From assembly GCF_016901015.1 (NCBI RefSeq), contig NZ_JAFEUP010000001.1, positions 806,001 to 870,000 on the forward strand: DNA of 64,000 nt, written 5' to 3'. Positions 18,542 through 27,958 of the stretch are shown piece by piece. Source of the stretch: Zestomonas insulae (lineage in GTDB: Bacteria > Pseudomonadota > Gammaproteobacteria > Pseudomonadales > Pseudomonadaceae). The position numbers were made by a program, and so were the translations under genes. The number at the start of each line of letters is the position of its first letter. Position 1 is the first letter of the stretch. The notes under the pieces are model-generated. The model worked only from the letters and a program-made list of their open reading frames with translations. It made no database searches and was not told the DNA's origin.

Positions 18542-19345
18542 TCAGGCCTGGCGTTCCGCTGGCCGCCGCGCGCCGGCGACCAGCTTGTCGACAATCTTTG
18601 CCGCCGCGGCCATGCCGAAGCTGGCGGTGACCATCATCACCGCGCCGAAGCCGCCGGCGCAGTCGAGCTTGACCCCCTCGCCGACGAAACCCTTGGCCTG
18701 GCACACCGTGCCGTCCGGCTTGGGGTAGCGCAGCTGCTCGGTGGAGAACACGCAGGGCACGCTGTAGGTGCGCCCCGGGGTGCGCGAAAAGTTGTAGTCG
18801 CGGCGCAGGGTCGAGCGCACCTTGGCGGCCAGCGGGTCGTTGAAGGTCTTGTTGAGGTCGGCGATCTGGATCTGCGTCGGATCGACCTGGCCGCCGGCGC
18901 CGCCGGTGGTGACGATCTGGATCTTGCGCCGCTTGCACCAGGCGATCAGCGCGGCCTTGGCGGCGACGCTGTCGATGCAGTCGATCACCGCATCGAGCTG
19001 CTCGGTGATGTACTCGGCCATGGTCTCGCGGGTCACGAAGTCGGCCACCGCATGTACCACGCAGGCCGGGTTGATGGCACGCAGCCGCGCGGCCATGGCG
19101 TCGACCTTGGCCTGGCCGACCGCACCGTCGAGCGCGTGAACCTGGCGGTTGGTGTTGGTGATGCACACGTCGTCGAGGTCGAACAGCGAGATCTCGCCCA
19201 CTCCGCTGCGCGCCAGCGCTTCCGCCGCCCAGGAGCCGACGCCACCGATACCGACTACGGCGACGTGCGCGGCGGCCAGCCGTTCGGCACCGTCACGGCC
19301 GTAGAGACGGGCGATACCGCCGAAACGCTGTTCGTCGATTGGCAT
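18542..19345 (-). CDS. tcdA: tRNA threonylcarbamoyladenosine dehydratase
   Basis: TcdA (CsdL/YgdL) uses ATP to cyclise t6A37 to ct6A37 on ANN-decoding tRNAs. It is an E1-like/ThiF-MoeB fold of 267 residues: nucleotide-binding GIGGVGSWAAEALARSGVG at about residues 31-49, DLDDVCITNTNRQ with the ATP-contacting Asp and Arg, DCIDSVAAKAALIAWC, and a C-terminal tail FVGEGVKLDCAGGFGAVMMV typical of the YgdL subgroup. It runs opposite to csdA-csdE and ends 32 bases from csdE. The pairing matches the known CsdA-CsdE-CsdL sulfur relay. Confidence 0.93.
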   Translation of the reverse strand: MPIDEQRFGGIARLYGRDGAERLAAAHVAVVGIGGVGSWAAEALARSGVGEISLFDLDDVCITNTNRQVHALDGAVGQAKVDAMAARLRAINPACVVHAVADFVTRETMAEYITEQLDAVIDCIDSVAAKAALIAWCKRRKIQIVTTGGAGGQVDPTQIQIADLNKTFNDPLAAKVRSTLRRDYNFSRTPGRTYSVPCVFSTEQLRYPKPDGTVCQAKGFVGEGVKLDCAGGFGAVMMVTASFGMAAAAKIVDKLVAGARRPAERQA

Positions 19346-19600
19346 GCTGCAGGGCTCCCTGTAGGGACAAACGGGCGCGCATTATAAGAGGCGTAGCGCG
19401 GCGCGAGCCATGCGCGGCGCGCCCGGCGCCAGCTGGCGGACGACCGGTGGGTGGCGAACTTCTCCACGCCGGTATGGACAAAGTCTGGAGGCCTCAGGGC
19501 CAATCTGTACAGCCATCGGGGGCCGGAGTAGCATGCGCGCCGATCGGCCCTGCGGCTGGCACCTCCGTCCCCGTTCCACGCATCGGAACCTGATACCCCT

Positions 19601-22195
19601 ATGTCATCGCGTAAATTCGGACTCAATCTCGTGGTCTTCGTGGCAATTGCCGCGTTGTTCACCGGTTTCTGGGCCCTCATCAACCGCCCGGTCACCGCCC
19701 CCGACTGGCCGGAGCAGATTTCCGGCTTCTCCTTCTCGCCGTTCCAGCTCGATCAGAACCCGCAGAAGAACACCTACCCCAACGATGACCAAATCCGTTC
19801 CGACCTGGAGCTGGTCAGCAAGCAGACCGACAACATCCGCACCTACTCGGTGGAAAACAGCCTGGCCGACATTCCGCGCCTGGCTGAGGAGTTCGGTATC
19901 CGCGTGACGCTGGGCATCTGGATCAGCCCGGACGAGGAGCGCAACGAGCGCGAGATCGCCAAGGCCATCGAACTGGCCAACAGCTCGCGCAGCGTGGTGC
20001 GGGTGACCGTGGGTAACGAGGCGCTGTTCCGCCGCGAAGTGACCACCAAGAAGCTCATCGAATACCTCGACCGGGTGCGCGCCGCGGTCAAGGTGCCGGT
20101 GACCACCTCCGAGCAGTGGCACATCTGGCAGGAACACCCGGAACTGGCCGAGCACGTCGACCTGGTTGCCGCCCACGTGCTGCCGTACTGGGAATTCATC
20201 CCGATGGAGGACTCCACGCAGTTCGTCCTCGATCGCGCGCGCGACCTGCGCAAGCTGTTCCCGAAAAAGCCGCTGCTGCTCTCCGAAGTGGGCTGGCCGA
20301 GCAACGGCCGCATGCGCGGCGGCGCCGACGCGTCGCAGGCCGATCAGGCCATCTACCTGCGCACCCTGCTGCATGAGCTGAACGCCAAGGGCTACAACTA
20401 TTTCGTCATCGAAGCCTTCGACCAGCCGTGGAAGGCCTCCGAAGAAGGTTCGGTGGGCGCCTACTGGGGCGTGTACAACGCCGCACGGCAGACCAAGTTC
20501 AACTTCGACGGCCCGGTGGTGGCGATCCCGCAGTGGCGCGTACTGGCGGTACTGTCGGTGGTCCTCGCCCTGCTCGCCCTGACCCTGCTGATGATCGACG
20601 GCAGCTCGCTGCGCCAGCGCGGCCGTACCTTCCTGACCTTCGTCGCGTTCCTCGGCGGCTCGGTGCTGGTGTGGATCGCCTACGACTACAGCCAGCAGTA
20701 CAGCACCTGGTTCAGCCTGATGGTCGGCGGCCTGCTCGGCGTCGGCGCGATCGGCGTATTCATCGTACTGCTCACCGAGGCCCACGAACTGGCCGAGACC
20801 GTGTGGGTGCGCAAGCGCCGCCGGCCGTTCCTGCCGGTGCTGGCCGACAGCGCCTACCGGCCCAAGGTCTCGGTGCACGTACCCTGCTACAACGAGCCGC
20901 CGGAGATGGTCAAACAAACCCTCGACGCCCTGGCCAACCTCGATTACCCGGACTTCGAAGTCCTGATCATCGACAACAACACCAAGGACCCGGCGGTCTG
21001 GGAACCGGTGCGCGACTACTGCGAGCAGCTCGGCCCGCGCTTCAAGTTCTTCCACGTCGCGCCGCTGGCCGGCTTCAAAGGCGGCGCGCTGAACTACATC
21101 CTGCCGCACACCGCGCCGGACGTCGAAGTGATCGCGGTGATCGACTCGGACTACTGCGTCGATCGTAACTGGCTGAAGTACATGGTGCCGCACTTCGCCG
21201 ATCCGAAGATCGCCGTGGTGCAATCGCCGCAGGACTACCGCGACGGTGAGGAGAACTCCTTCAAGAAGCTCTGCTACGCGGAGTACAAGGGCTTCTTCCA
21301 CATCGGCATGGTGACCCGCAACGACCGCAACGCGATCATCCAGCACGGCACCATGACCATGATCCGCCGCACCGTGATGGACGAACTGCAGTGGGCCGAC
21401 TGGACCATCTGCGAGGATGCCGAGCTCGGCCTGCGCGTGTTCGAGAAGGGCTACGCCGCCGCCTACGCCCACGACAGCTTCGGCCGCGGGCTGATGCCGG
21501 ACACCTTCATCGACTACAAGAAGCAGCGCTTCCGCTGGGCCTATGGCGCTATCCAGATCATGAAGGGGCACGCCCGCGAGCTGTTCGGCAAAGCCTCGGA
21601 ATTGAAGACCGGCCAGCGCTACCACTTCATCGCCGGCTGGCTACCGTGGATCGCCGACGGCCTGAACATCTTCTTCACCATCGGTGCGCTGCTCTGGTCG
21701 GCGGCGATGATCATCGTGCCGCAGCGGGTCGACCCGCCGCTGCTGATCTTCGCCATCCCGCCGCTGGCGCTGTTCTTCTTCAAGTTCGGCAAGATCATGT
21801 TCCTCTACCAGAAGGCCGTGGGCGTCGACCTGAAGCGCTCGTTCCAGGCTGCGGTGGCCGGACTGGCGCTGTCGCACACCATCGCCAAGGCGGTGCTGTA
21901 CGGCACCTTCACCAAGACCATTCCGTTCTTCCGTACGCCAAAGATGGCCAGCAACCACGGCTTCCTGGTGGCGCTGGCGGAGGCCCGCGAAGAGGTGTTC
22001 ATCATGCTCCTGCTGTGGGGCGCGGCACTGGGCATCGCCCTCGTGCAGGGCTTCCCCAGCAACGACGTGAAGTTCTGGGTGGCCATGCTGCTGGTGCAGT
22101 CGCTGCCGTACCTGGCGGCGCTGATCATGGCGCTGCTGTCGTCGATGCCGAAACCGCTGGAGGCGCCCGCCAACAGCGAGGTCCCGGCGACCTGA
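19601..22195 (+). CDS. ndvB: NdvB-type membrane beta-glucan synthase: GH17 domain fused to GT2
   Basis: An 864-residue inner-membrane protein likely making periplasmic (cyclic) beta-1,3-glucan from UDP-glucose. An N-terminal membrane segment (9-27) leads to a periplasmic GH17 beta-1,3-glucanase/transglucosylase-like domain (about 38-310) with both catalytic acids, Glu 140 in VGNEALF and Glu 229 in LSEVGWPS. Three membrane helices (about 313-395) precede a cytosolic GT2 domain with [12 protein letters not shown] (515-517), CEDAE (604-608) and QRFRW (642-646), then further helices at 680-855. The domain order equals P. aeruginosa NdvB, whose gene also borders dapE as here. That protein is linked to biofilm antibiotic tolerance. 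A distinct terminator follows. The glucan linkage is inferred. Confidence 0.85.
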   Translation: MSSRKFGLNLVVFVAIAALFTGFWALINRPVTAPDWPEQISGFSFSPFQLDQNPQKNTYPNDDQIRSDLELVSKQTDNIRTYSVENSLADIPRLAEEFGIRVTLGIWISPDEERNEREIAKAIELANSSRSVVRVTVGNEALFRREVTTKKLIEYLDRVRAAVKVPVTTSEQWHIWQEHPELAEHVDLVAAHVLPYWEFIPMEDSTQFVLDRARDLRKLFPKKPLLLSEVGWPSNGRMRGGADASQADQAIYLRTLLHELNAKGYNYFVIEAFDQPWKASEEGSVGAYWGVYNAARQTKFNFDGPVVAIPQWRVLAVLSVVLALLALTLLMIDGSSLRQRGRTFLTFVAFLGGSVLVWIAYDYSQQYSTWFSLMVGGLLGVGAIGVFIVLLTEAHELAETVWVRKRRRPFLPVLADSAYRPKVSVHVPCYNEPPEMVKQTLDALANLDYPDFEVLIIDNNTKDPAVWEPVRDYCEQLGPRFKFFHVAPLAGFKGGALNYILPHTAPDVEVIAVIDSDYCVDRNWLKYMVPHFADPKIAVVQSPQDYRDGEENSFKKLCYAEYKGFFHIGMVTRNDRNAIIQHGTMTMIRRTVMDELQWADWTICEDAELGLRVFEKGYAAAYAHDSFGRGLMPDTFIDYKKQRFRWAYGAIQIMKGHARELFGKASELKTGQRYHFIAGWLPWIADGLNIFFTIGALLWSAAMIIVPQRVDPPLLIFAIPPLALFFFKFGKIMFLYQKAVGVDLKRSFQAAVAGLALSHTIAKAVLYGTFTKTIPFFRTPKMASNHGFLVALAEAREEVFIMLLLWGAALGIALVQGFPSNDVKFWVAMLLVQSLPYLAALIMALLSSMPKPLEAPANSEVPAT

Positions 22196-22214
22196 CAGCG
22201 CGTCACGCGCACCC

Positions 22215-22246
22215 AAACGGCGGCCTAATGGCCGCCGTTTTGCTTT
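22215..22246 (+). terminator. Intrinsic terminator after ndvB
   Basis: AAACGGCGGCC (22215-22225) pairs perfectly with GGCCGCCGTTT (22230-22240) around a TAAT loop and is followed by a T-rich tail. It separates ndvB from dapE, which starts 47 bases later. Confidence 0.9.
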
Positions 22247-22292
22247 AAGATGGCGGCCTTTTCCCGTCGTCGACTGTTGTTCTGGAGCCGCA

Positions 22293-23432
22293 ATGACCGC
22301 CCTCTCCCCTACCCTCGAGCTCGCCTGCGACCTGATTCGCCGCCCATCGGTCACCCCGCTGGACGAAGGTTGCCAGGAGCTGATGATGCGCCGCCTGGCG
22401 GCCCTCGGCTTTCAGGTCGAAGCCATGCGCATCGAGGAGGTGGACAATTTCTGGGCGGTGCGCGGTGGCGAAGGCCCGGTGCTGTGCTTCGCCGGGCATA
22501 CCGACGTGGTGCCGACCGGCCCAAGCGCGGCCTGGCAGCATCAGCCGTTCGAGGCGCTGATCGACGCCGACGGCATGCTCTGCGGCCGTGGTGCCGCGGA
22601 CATGAAGGGCAGCCTGGCGGCGATGATCATCGCCGTCGAGCGCTTCGTCGCCGCGCACCCCGACCACAAAGGGCGCATCGCCTTTCTGATCACCAGCGAC
22701 GAGGAAGGCCCGGCCCAGCACGGCACCAAGGCGGTGGTCGAGCGCCTGCGCGCGCGCGGCGAGCGCCTCGACTGGTGCATCGTCGGCGAACCGTCGAGCA
22801 CCAGCCTGGTCGGCGACATCGTCAAGAACGGTCGGCGGGGTTCGCTGGGCTGCACCCTGACCGTGCGCGGCAAGCAGGGCCACGTGGCCTACCCGCACCT
22901 GGCGCGCAACCCGATCCACCTGGCTGCGCCGGCGCTGGCCGAGCTGGCCGCCGAGCACTGGGACGACGGCAACGCGTTCTTCCCGCCGACCAGCTTCCAG
23001 GTCTCCAACCTCAACGCCGGCACCGGCGCGACCAACGTCATCCCCGGCGACCTGGTCGCGGTGTTCAACTTCCGCTTCTCCACCGAATCGACGGTCGAGG
23101 GCCTGCAGCAGCGCGTCGCAGCGATCCTCGACAAACACGGTCTGGACTACCAGCTGAACTGGGCGCTTTCCGGCCTGCCGTTCCTCACCGAACCGGGCGA
23201 GCTGCTCGACGCAGTGGCCGCCAGCATCCGCACGGTGACCGGCCGCGAGACCACCCCGTCGACCTCCGGCGGCACCTCGGACGGCCGTTTCATCGCCACC
23301 CTGGGCACCCAGGTGGTCGAACTCGGCCCGGTCAACGCGACCATCCACCAGGTCGACGAGCGCGTGCTGGCCAGCGATCTGGACCTGCTGACCGACATCT
23401 ACCAGCACACCCTGCAGCGGCTGCTCGCCTGA
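22293..23432 (+). CDS. dapE: Succinyl-diaminopimelate desuccinylase
   Basis: DapE is a dinuclear zinc amidohydrolase (M20 family) that hydrolyses N-succinyl-LL-DAP, the step after DapC. The 379-residue protein shows zinc ligands in [12 protein letters not shown] (His, with catalytic Asp), GRGAADMKG (bridging Asp), the catalytic/general base pair in [13 protein letters not shown], a further Glu in IVGEPSS and the C-terminal His in [10 protein letters not shown]. The dimerisation lid domain (about 180-290) is present. It overlaps rlmA by one base (TGATG). Confidence 0.96.
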   Translation: MTALSPTLELACDLIRRPSVTPLDEGCQELMMRRLAALGFQVEAMRIEEVDNFWAVRGGEGPVLCFAGHTDVVPTGPSAAWQHQPFEALIDADGMLCGRGAADMKGSLAAMIIAVERFVAAHPDHKGRIAFLITSDEEGPAQHGTKAVVERLRARGERLDWCIVGEPSSTSLVGDIVKNGRRGSLGCTLTVRGKQGHVAYPHLARNPIHLAAPALAELAAEHWDDGNAFFPPTSFQVSNLNAGTGATNVIPGDLVAVFNFRFSTESTVEGLQQRVAAILDKHGLDYQLNWALSGLPFLTEPGELLDAVAASIRTVTGRETTPSTSGGTSDGRFIATLGTQVVELGPVNATIHQVDERVLASDLDLLTDIYQHTLQRLLA

Positions 23433-24235
23433 TGCTTACCTGCCCGCTGTGCCGCGAGCCGCTGAGCCTGATCGACAACGGCGCGGCGTGCCCGGCCAAC
23501 CATCGCTTCGATCGGGCGCGCCAGGGCTACTTCAACCTGCTGCCGGTACAGCACAAGAAGAGCCGCGACCCCGGCGACAACCAGGCAATGGTCGAGGCGC
23601 GTCGGCGTTTCCTCGATGGCGGCCACTACGCACCGATCGCCCAGCGCCTCGCCGCGCTGGCCGCCGAACGTGCGCCGCAGACCTGGCTGGATATCGGCTG
23701 CGGCGAAGGCTATTACACCGCGCAGCTCGCCGAGGCGCTGCCGCAGGCCGCCGGCTATGCTCTGGACATCTCCCGGGAAGCGGTCAAGCGTGCCTGCAAG
23801 CGCGCGCCACAACTGACCTGGATGGTCGCCAGCATGGCCCGCGTGCCGCTGGCCGACGCCAGCTGTCAGCTGCTGGCCAGCGTGTTCAGCCCGCTGGACT
23901 GGGGCGAGGCGCTGCGCCTGCTGGCCCCGGGCGGCGGCTTGCTGCGCGTCGGCCCGACCCGCACGCACCTGATCGAACTGCGCGAGCGGCTCTACGACGA
24001 AGTGCGCGACTACGACGACGAGAAACACCTGAGCAACCTGCCTGCCGGCGTGCAGCTGGCGCACAGCGAAACGCTCAGCTTCACCCTCAACCTGAGCGAG
24101 CCGCAGGCCCGCGCCGACCTGCTGGCGATGACCCCGCACGGCTGGCGCGCCAGCGCCGAGCGCCGCGCCGCGGTGATCGATCAGCCATTAGAGGTCACCG
24201 TGGCGGTACGCTACGATTGGCTGCAACTCACCTGA
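23432..24235 (+). CDS. rlmA: 23S rRNA (guanine-745-N1)-methyltransferase
   Basis: RlmA methylates G745 of 23S rRNA. The 267-residue protein opens with a zinc-finger pattern, [11 protein letters not shown] then GAACPANHRF, followed by RARQGYFNLLPVQHKKSRDPGDNQ, which is diagnostic of the family, and the class I SAM motif WLDIGCGEGYYT (about residues 86-97). The ATG overlaps the dapE stop by one base. Longer upstream frames read through dapE and were rejected. G745 is in a helix near the exit tunnel, and in E. coli the methylation is linked to viomycin sensitivity. Confidence 0.93.
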   Translation: MLTCPLCREPLSLIDNGAACPANHRFDRARQGYFNLLPVQHKKSRDPGDNQAMVEARRRFLDGGHYAPIAQRLAALAAERAPQTWLDIGCGEGYYTAQLAEALPQAAGYALDISREAVKRACKRAPQLTWMVASMARVPLADASCQLLASVFSPLDWGEALRLLAPGGGLLRVGPTRTHLIELRERLYDEVRDYDDEKHLSNLPAGVQLAHSETLSFTLNLSEPQARADLLAMTPHGWRASAERRAAVIDQPLEVTVAVRYDWLQLT

Positions 24236-24251
24236 ATCCTGGAACCCCGCC

Positions 24252-24635
24252 ATGCGCCAACCGGACATCGAGATCTACCTCAAGGACGCCGACCACGACG
24301 CCGTGATCCGCTGGCTCAGCCAGACCCTCGGCCCGGCGACCGAATGGCGCAAGAAAGGCCAGACCTACAAGTGCGAGATTGACAGCGCGGCGGGCCTGAT
24401 CCCGCTGACCTGGCTGCCGAAAGCGGTGGGCAGCTGGCACAGCCTGTACCTGGACAGCCCGAGCACGCCGTGGGCCGACGACCTGGCTTGCGCACGAGCG
24501 GCCTTCACCGCACTGGGCGTGGAAGTACGCTGCGCACCGGGTGGCTGGCTGGAAGAGGAAGGTGAGGAAGACGCCGACCGCTGGATTCGTATCAGCGCCG
24601 ACGGCGAGGAAGAGATCACCTGGCGCACCGGCTGA
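24252..24635 (+). CDS. Conserved hypothetical protein
   Basis: A 127-residue, soluble and acidic protein 16 bases after rlmA in the same direction, ending at a strong bidirectional terminator. It begins MRQPDIEIYLKDADHDAVI, has a tryptophan-rich centre (WLPKAVGSWHSLYLDS) and an acidic C-terminal third (GGWLEEEGEEDADRWIRIS). There are no signal peptide, membrane segments or recognised catalytic motif. It looks like a small conserved Pseudomonas protein, and I cannot assign a function. Codon usage matches the neighbours, so it is probably a real gene of the dapE-rlmA transcript. Confidence 0.75.
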   Translation: MRQPDIEIYLKDADHDAVIRWLSQTLGPATEWRKKGQTYKCEIDSAAGLIPLTWLPKAVGSWHSLYLDSPSTPWADDLACARAAFTALGVEVRCAPGGWLEEEGEEDADRWIRISADGEEEITWRTG

Positions 24636-24655
24636 AAATTGCCGCGCCCCAAAAC

Positions 24656-24682
24656 AAAAGGCCCGTCAGTGACGGGCCTTTT
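24656..24682. terminator. Bidirectional intrinsic terminator
   Basis: AAAAGGCCCGTCA (24656-24668) is the perfect complement of TGACGGGCCTTTT (24670-24682), giving A/T-flanked arms that work on both strands. It ends the plus-strand rlmA run and the minus-strand cold-shock gene. Confidence 0.92.
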
Positions 24683-24697
24683 GCATTTTCCGGGCGA

Positions 24698-24907
24698 TCA
24701 GGCCCGGGAGACGTCTTCCGCCTGAGGGCCTTTCTGGCCATCAATCACGGAAAACTCGACGCGCTCGCCTTCGTTCAGACTGCGGTGACCTTCACCACGG
24801 ATGGCCCGATAGTGTACGAACACATCGGCGCCGCTCTCGCGCTGAATGAAGCCATAGCCCTTGGCGTCATTGAACCATTTGACGGTTCCAATCTCACGAT
24901 CAGCCAT
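24698..24907 (-). CDS. Cold-shock domain protein, CspA family
   Basis: A 69-residue single-stranded RNA/DNA-binding protein of the cold-shock domain fold. RNP1 (GYGFIQRE) and RNP2 (DVFVHYRAI) are both present, after the family N-terminus [17 protein letters not shown]. The start at 24905-24907 has GGAGAGAG upstream; a longer in-frame start at 24985 lies in the leader and was rejected. Tyr replaces the usual Phe/His in parts of RNP2 (VHYRAI rather than VHFSAI), placing it among the variant Pseudomonas Csp paralogues. The leader of about 200 bases may fold as in other csp mRNAs. Confidence 0.92.
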   Translation of the reverse strand: MADREIGTVKWFNDAKGYGFIQRESGADVFVHYRAIRGEGHRSLNEGERVEFSVIDGQKGPQAEDVSRA

Positions 24908-25077
24908 TACAACTCTCTCCAACTCGCATTTTATTATTGCCTCTGACGAGGTATCGCCTGGCCTGTGGCGACGCGCCTCGATCACAGCAAGGCTGAAATC
25001 GCATAACGTCCCAAAGAACCACCGCCATCGGAGTATAAAGCAAGCAGGAAAGCTGCAAAGGACTTTTTCAGAATTGG

Positions 25078-25106
25078 CTGTAATGCCCGCCGTACGGGCA
25101 TTACAG
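25078..25106 (-). terminator. Strong hairpin after the Gld-type operon
   Basis: CTGTAATGCCCG (25078-25089) and CGGGCATTACAG (25095-25106) form a perfect 12-base stem with a five-base loop, 12 bases after the stop of the last operon gene. No T run follows on the minus strand, so it may be a 3'-end stabiliser or a Rho-assisted end rather than a classical terminator. Confidence 0.5.
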
Positions 25107-25118
25107 CGGTTCGACCGG

Positions 25119-26099
25119 CTATTTTCCGAGCAGTTTTTTCGCTGCCTGAGTCAGCGCATCGGCCTGCTGCGTCTCGATGCGGTAGGCCCAGTCGGGCTTG
25201 CCCGGCAACACCTCGGCGCTCAGTCCGTCACGCTGCGGCAGAGTCAGCCAGACTTGCTCGCCCTGCCCGTACAGCGCGCCCTTGGCCTGCCCACCGGCAA
25301 AGGTGCGCAGCTCGAAGCTGAGCAGCGGTGCTTCGCCGAAGCGGATTTGCGCCAGCGGCGCGGCGTCGGCGAAGTCGAGACGCCCGAACAGATTGGCCAT
25401 GCCGTTGGCCGCCGCCTCGAACTGCACCTTGGTGTCGGCCGGCAGCTGCTTGACGCGGAAGTTCGGCTCCTCGGCCTTGTCGCGGTACACCGTCAGCGTC
25501 TGGCCGTTGGCGTAGCGCAGCTCGATCTGCTGGATGCTGGCGAAATCGATCGCCGCGACGCGCCGGTCGAGCCATTGCAGCTCCTCCAGCGGCAGGCTGA
25601 TCGGCTTGTCGATCAGCCACACCTGATTGTCGCCCAGCAGCCGCACCAGCTGACCGCCGCCCTGCTGCGCCGGCTTGCCGACCAGCAGCGCCAGCGCCGG
25701 GTTGTCCGGCAGCGCCAGGCTGATCCGCGTAGCGCGCTGCTCGCCCTGCTCCGCCAGACCGAGCTGCGCATGCAGCTGCGGGTTGCTGGTCTTGGCCTCG
25801 ACTTGGCGCGCCTCGACCAGCGCACGCAGCAGCGCGCCGACCGCACTCGGCGCGGCCGGATAGCCGGCCTTGGCCGGCACTACCCAGTTCGCCCCTTGGC
25901 GCTCCAGCTTGACCGCCGGCTGCGTCGGACTGTCGACCTCGATCGCGCTGACCTCGGCGACCCGCCCTTGCAGGCTCGGCAGCAGCGGCGCCCGTGCGCT
26001 GGCCGCTGGCGGTGCCTCGGGCGTGCGCTGCAGCCAGAAGTAGCCTGCCGCGAGCAGCGCCGCGATCAGCGCCAGCACGACTAAAGATTTGCGTCCCAT
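25119..26099 (-). CDS. DUF4340 membrane-anchored protein of a Gld-type ABC operon
   Basis: A 326-residue protein with one N-terminal membrane anchor (about residues 5-24, [18 protein letters not shown]) and a large soluble region, presumably periplasmic, of repeated beta-rich DUF4340 segments ([20 protein letters not shown] and two similar passages). The family has no known enzymatic motif. It is the last gene of the operon and follows the GldG-like protein by 10 bases; in many proteobacteria this gene closes the same operon, so it probably works with the exporter at the outer face of the inner membrane. Confidence 0.8.
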   Translation of the reverse strand: MGRKSLVVLALIAALLAAGYFWLQRTPEAPPAASARAPLLPSLQGRVAEVSAIEVDSPTQPAVKLERQGANWVVPAKAGYPAAPSAVGALLRALVEARQVEAKTSNPQLHAQLGLAEQGEQRATRISLALPDNPALALLVGKPAQQGGGQLVRLLGDNQVWLIDKPISLPLEELQWLDRRVAAIDFASIQQIELRYANGQTLTVYRDKAEEPNFRVKQLPADTKVQFEAAANGMANLFGRLDFADAAPLAQIRFGEAPLLSFELRTFAGGQAKGALYGQGEQVWLTLPQRDGLSAEVLPGKPDWAYRIETQQADALTQAAKKLLGK

Positions 26100-26109
26100 A
26101 CGCGCCTCC

Positions 26110-27948
26110 TCAGGACTGCCGACGCCGGCGCCAGAGCACCAGCGCCAGCGCGCCGAGGGTCAGCAGCACCGGCACCAGCACGATGTTGGCCATCTTCAGG
26201 GTGCGACCCAGCGCCTCGATATTGGCGTTGAGCTGGTAGCGCACCTCGCGCAGTTCCTTGCGCAGAGTGAGCTTCTGCTGGATGAACTGCTGCACCGCGG
26301 CCTGTTGCTCCGGAGTCAGTTCCTGCACCTTGCTCGGGTCCTGCTTCTGCTGCAGTTCGGCGAGCTTCTGCTCGGTCTGGCTGAGCTGGGTCTGCAGGGT
26401 TTCTTCCTTCTCGCGGAACTGCACTTCGGCGTCGCGCTGCAGCGCCTCGACCACGGTGAACGGGCGGCTGAAGCGGCCACGCGAACGCACGCTGATCAGC
26501 GCATCGGAGCCGGCCAGGTTGTCTAGCGCGTTGATCGCGAAACTGCCGTTGTCGGCCCACGGCTGCGGTACGCGCTGGCCGAACATTTCCTGCACCTGCA
26601 CCCACATACGGTCGGTGAGCATGTCGGTGTCGGCGACGGCGATCACGTTGATGTTGGCCGCCTCCTTGAGGCCGTCCTTGTGGCCCTCGATGCCCTCGGG
26701 GAAGGCGCTCTGTGCCGGCCCGCTGATGCGTGCGGCAATGGCATAGCGCTCGCCGGTCGGCTGCAGCTCGCGAATCAGCGGCTCGGGGTTTTGCAGCATG
26801 GCGAAGCGCTGCGCATCGAACGGCATGGCGTACTGCGAGCTCTGGATCAGCGGGGTGAAGCTGGTCTTCGCGCCCTCCACCGATTCGAGAATGCCGGCGG
26901 TGGCCACGGTGATGCTCTCCAGACCGGCAGTGCTGACGTCATCCTGGTTGATGGCGTTCTTCGGCAGGCTCAGCCAGGCCGGATGGCGCACCGAGCGCTG
27001 GCCCTGGCCCATGCTCACCGCCATCGCGTAGGAACCGTCGCCGAGCACCTTGTCCGGCACCAGGCGCAGGCCCCAGGCCTTGAACAGCGGCTCGAGGTTC
27101 GACGACTTGTCGGCGCCGCCCATGTCGCCCGGCACCGGCGTGCTGTGGTCGGCCTCGCTGAGCGGGTCGACGAACACCAGCAGCTTGCCGCCGCGCAGGA
27201 CAAACTGGTCGATGGCGTACAGGGTCTGCTGCGGCAGGTCCTTGGGGTGCACCAGCAGCAGCACGGAAACCGCGTCGGGAATCTTGTCGAGCTTGGGCTG
27301 CAGGCTCTCCACCTTGAACTGCTGACGCACGTCTTCCATCAGCATCCACGGCGAAGTCGGCTGGCGCGCGGCCATGTCAAAGCCACCGTTGATCTGCAGG
27401 CTGGACAGCAGGCCGACCACCGGCAGTTCCGGCTTGGCCAGGCTCTGCACCAGGCGGCTGACGTCGTACTCGAGGAACTCCTCGTGATCGAGCGGGAAGA
27501 ACGGGATCACCTGGGTCTGGTCGACGCCGTTGGTGCCGGCCAGGCCGAAGTACACCTGGTCGCCGCTCTGGTTCAGCGGCACCGCCTGCAGGCCGAAGCC
27601 GGCGGCGCGGTCCTCGTCCTCGGAGAACGGTTCCGGGTCGACGATGTGCAGCTTGATCTTGCCGTCCGCCTCGCGCTCGTAGGCCTTGAGCAGCTCCTCG
27701 ACGCGCCGCGCGTAGTTGCGCAGCTGGACGATGTCCTTGGTGGCCTTGTTCGAGTAGAAGAAGTACAGGTTGATCGGCTCGTCGATGCTGCCAAGGATCT
27801 TCTTGGTGCCGTCGGAGATGGTGTAGAGCTTCTGTTCGGTCAGGTCCAGGCGCGCATCGGTGAGCGCCAGGCTGGAGAACATGTTGAACGCGAGAAACGC
27901 CAGGGCGATGAGCAGCAGCCCGGCGCTGGAATACATCAACTTCTTCAT
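26110..27948 (-). CDS. GldG-like ABC transport auxiliary protein
   Basis: A 612-residue protein with an N-terminal membrane helix (about 5-28), a large extracytoplasmic domain with LYFFYSNKATKDIVQLRNYARRVEELLKAYE (quoted in part) of the GldG/DUF4350-like type, a coiled-coil segment rich in Gln and Glu (about 510-575) and a C-terminal membrane helix (MANIVLVPVLLTLGALALVLW) ended by basic residues. The domain order matches the GldG family of the GldAFG exporters, here in a non-gliding organism. It is 10 bases downstream of the permease, with DUF4340 following it. Substrate unknown. Confidence 0.82.
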   Translation of the reverse strand: MKKLMYSSAGLLLIALAFLAFNMFSSLALTDARLDLTEQKLYTISDGTKKILGSIDEPINLYFFYSNKATKDIVQLRNYARRVEELLKAYEREADGKIKLHIVDPEPFSEDEDRAAGFGLQAVPLNQSGDQVYFGLAGTNGVDQTQVIPFFPLDHEEFLEYDVSRLVQSLAKPELPVVGLLSSLQINGGFDMAARQPTSPWMLMEDVRQQFKVESLQPKLDKIPDAVSVLLLVHPKDLPQQTLYAIDQFVLRGGKLLVFVDPLSEADHSTPVPGDMGGADKSSNLEPLFKAWGLRLVPDKVLGDGSYAMAVSMGQGQRSVRHPAWLSLPKNAINQDDVSTAGLESITVATAGILESVEGAKTSFTPLIQSSQYAMPFDAQRFAMLQNPEPLIRELQPTGERYAIAARISGPAQSAFPEGIEGHKDGLKEAANINVIAVADTDMLTDRMWVQVQEMFGQRVPQPWADNGSFAINALDNLAGSDALISVRSRGRFSRPFTVVEALQRDAEVQFREKEETLQTQLSQTEQKLAELQQKQDPSKVQELTPEQQAAVQQFIQQKLTLRKELREVRYQLNANIEALGRTLKMANIVLVPVLLTLGALALVLWRRRRQS

Positions 27949-27958
27949 GCGGGCATCC

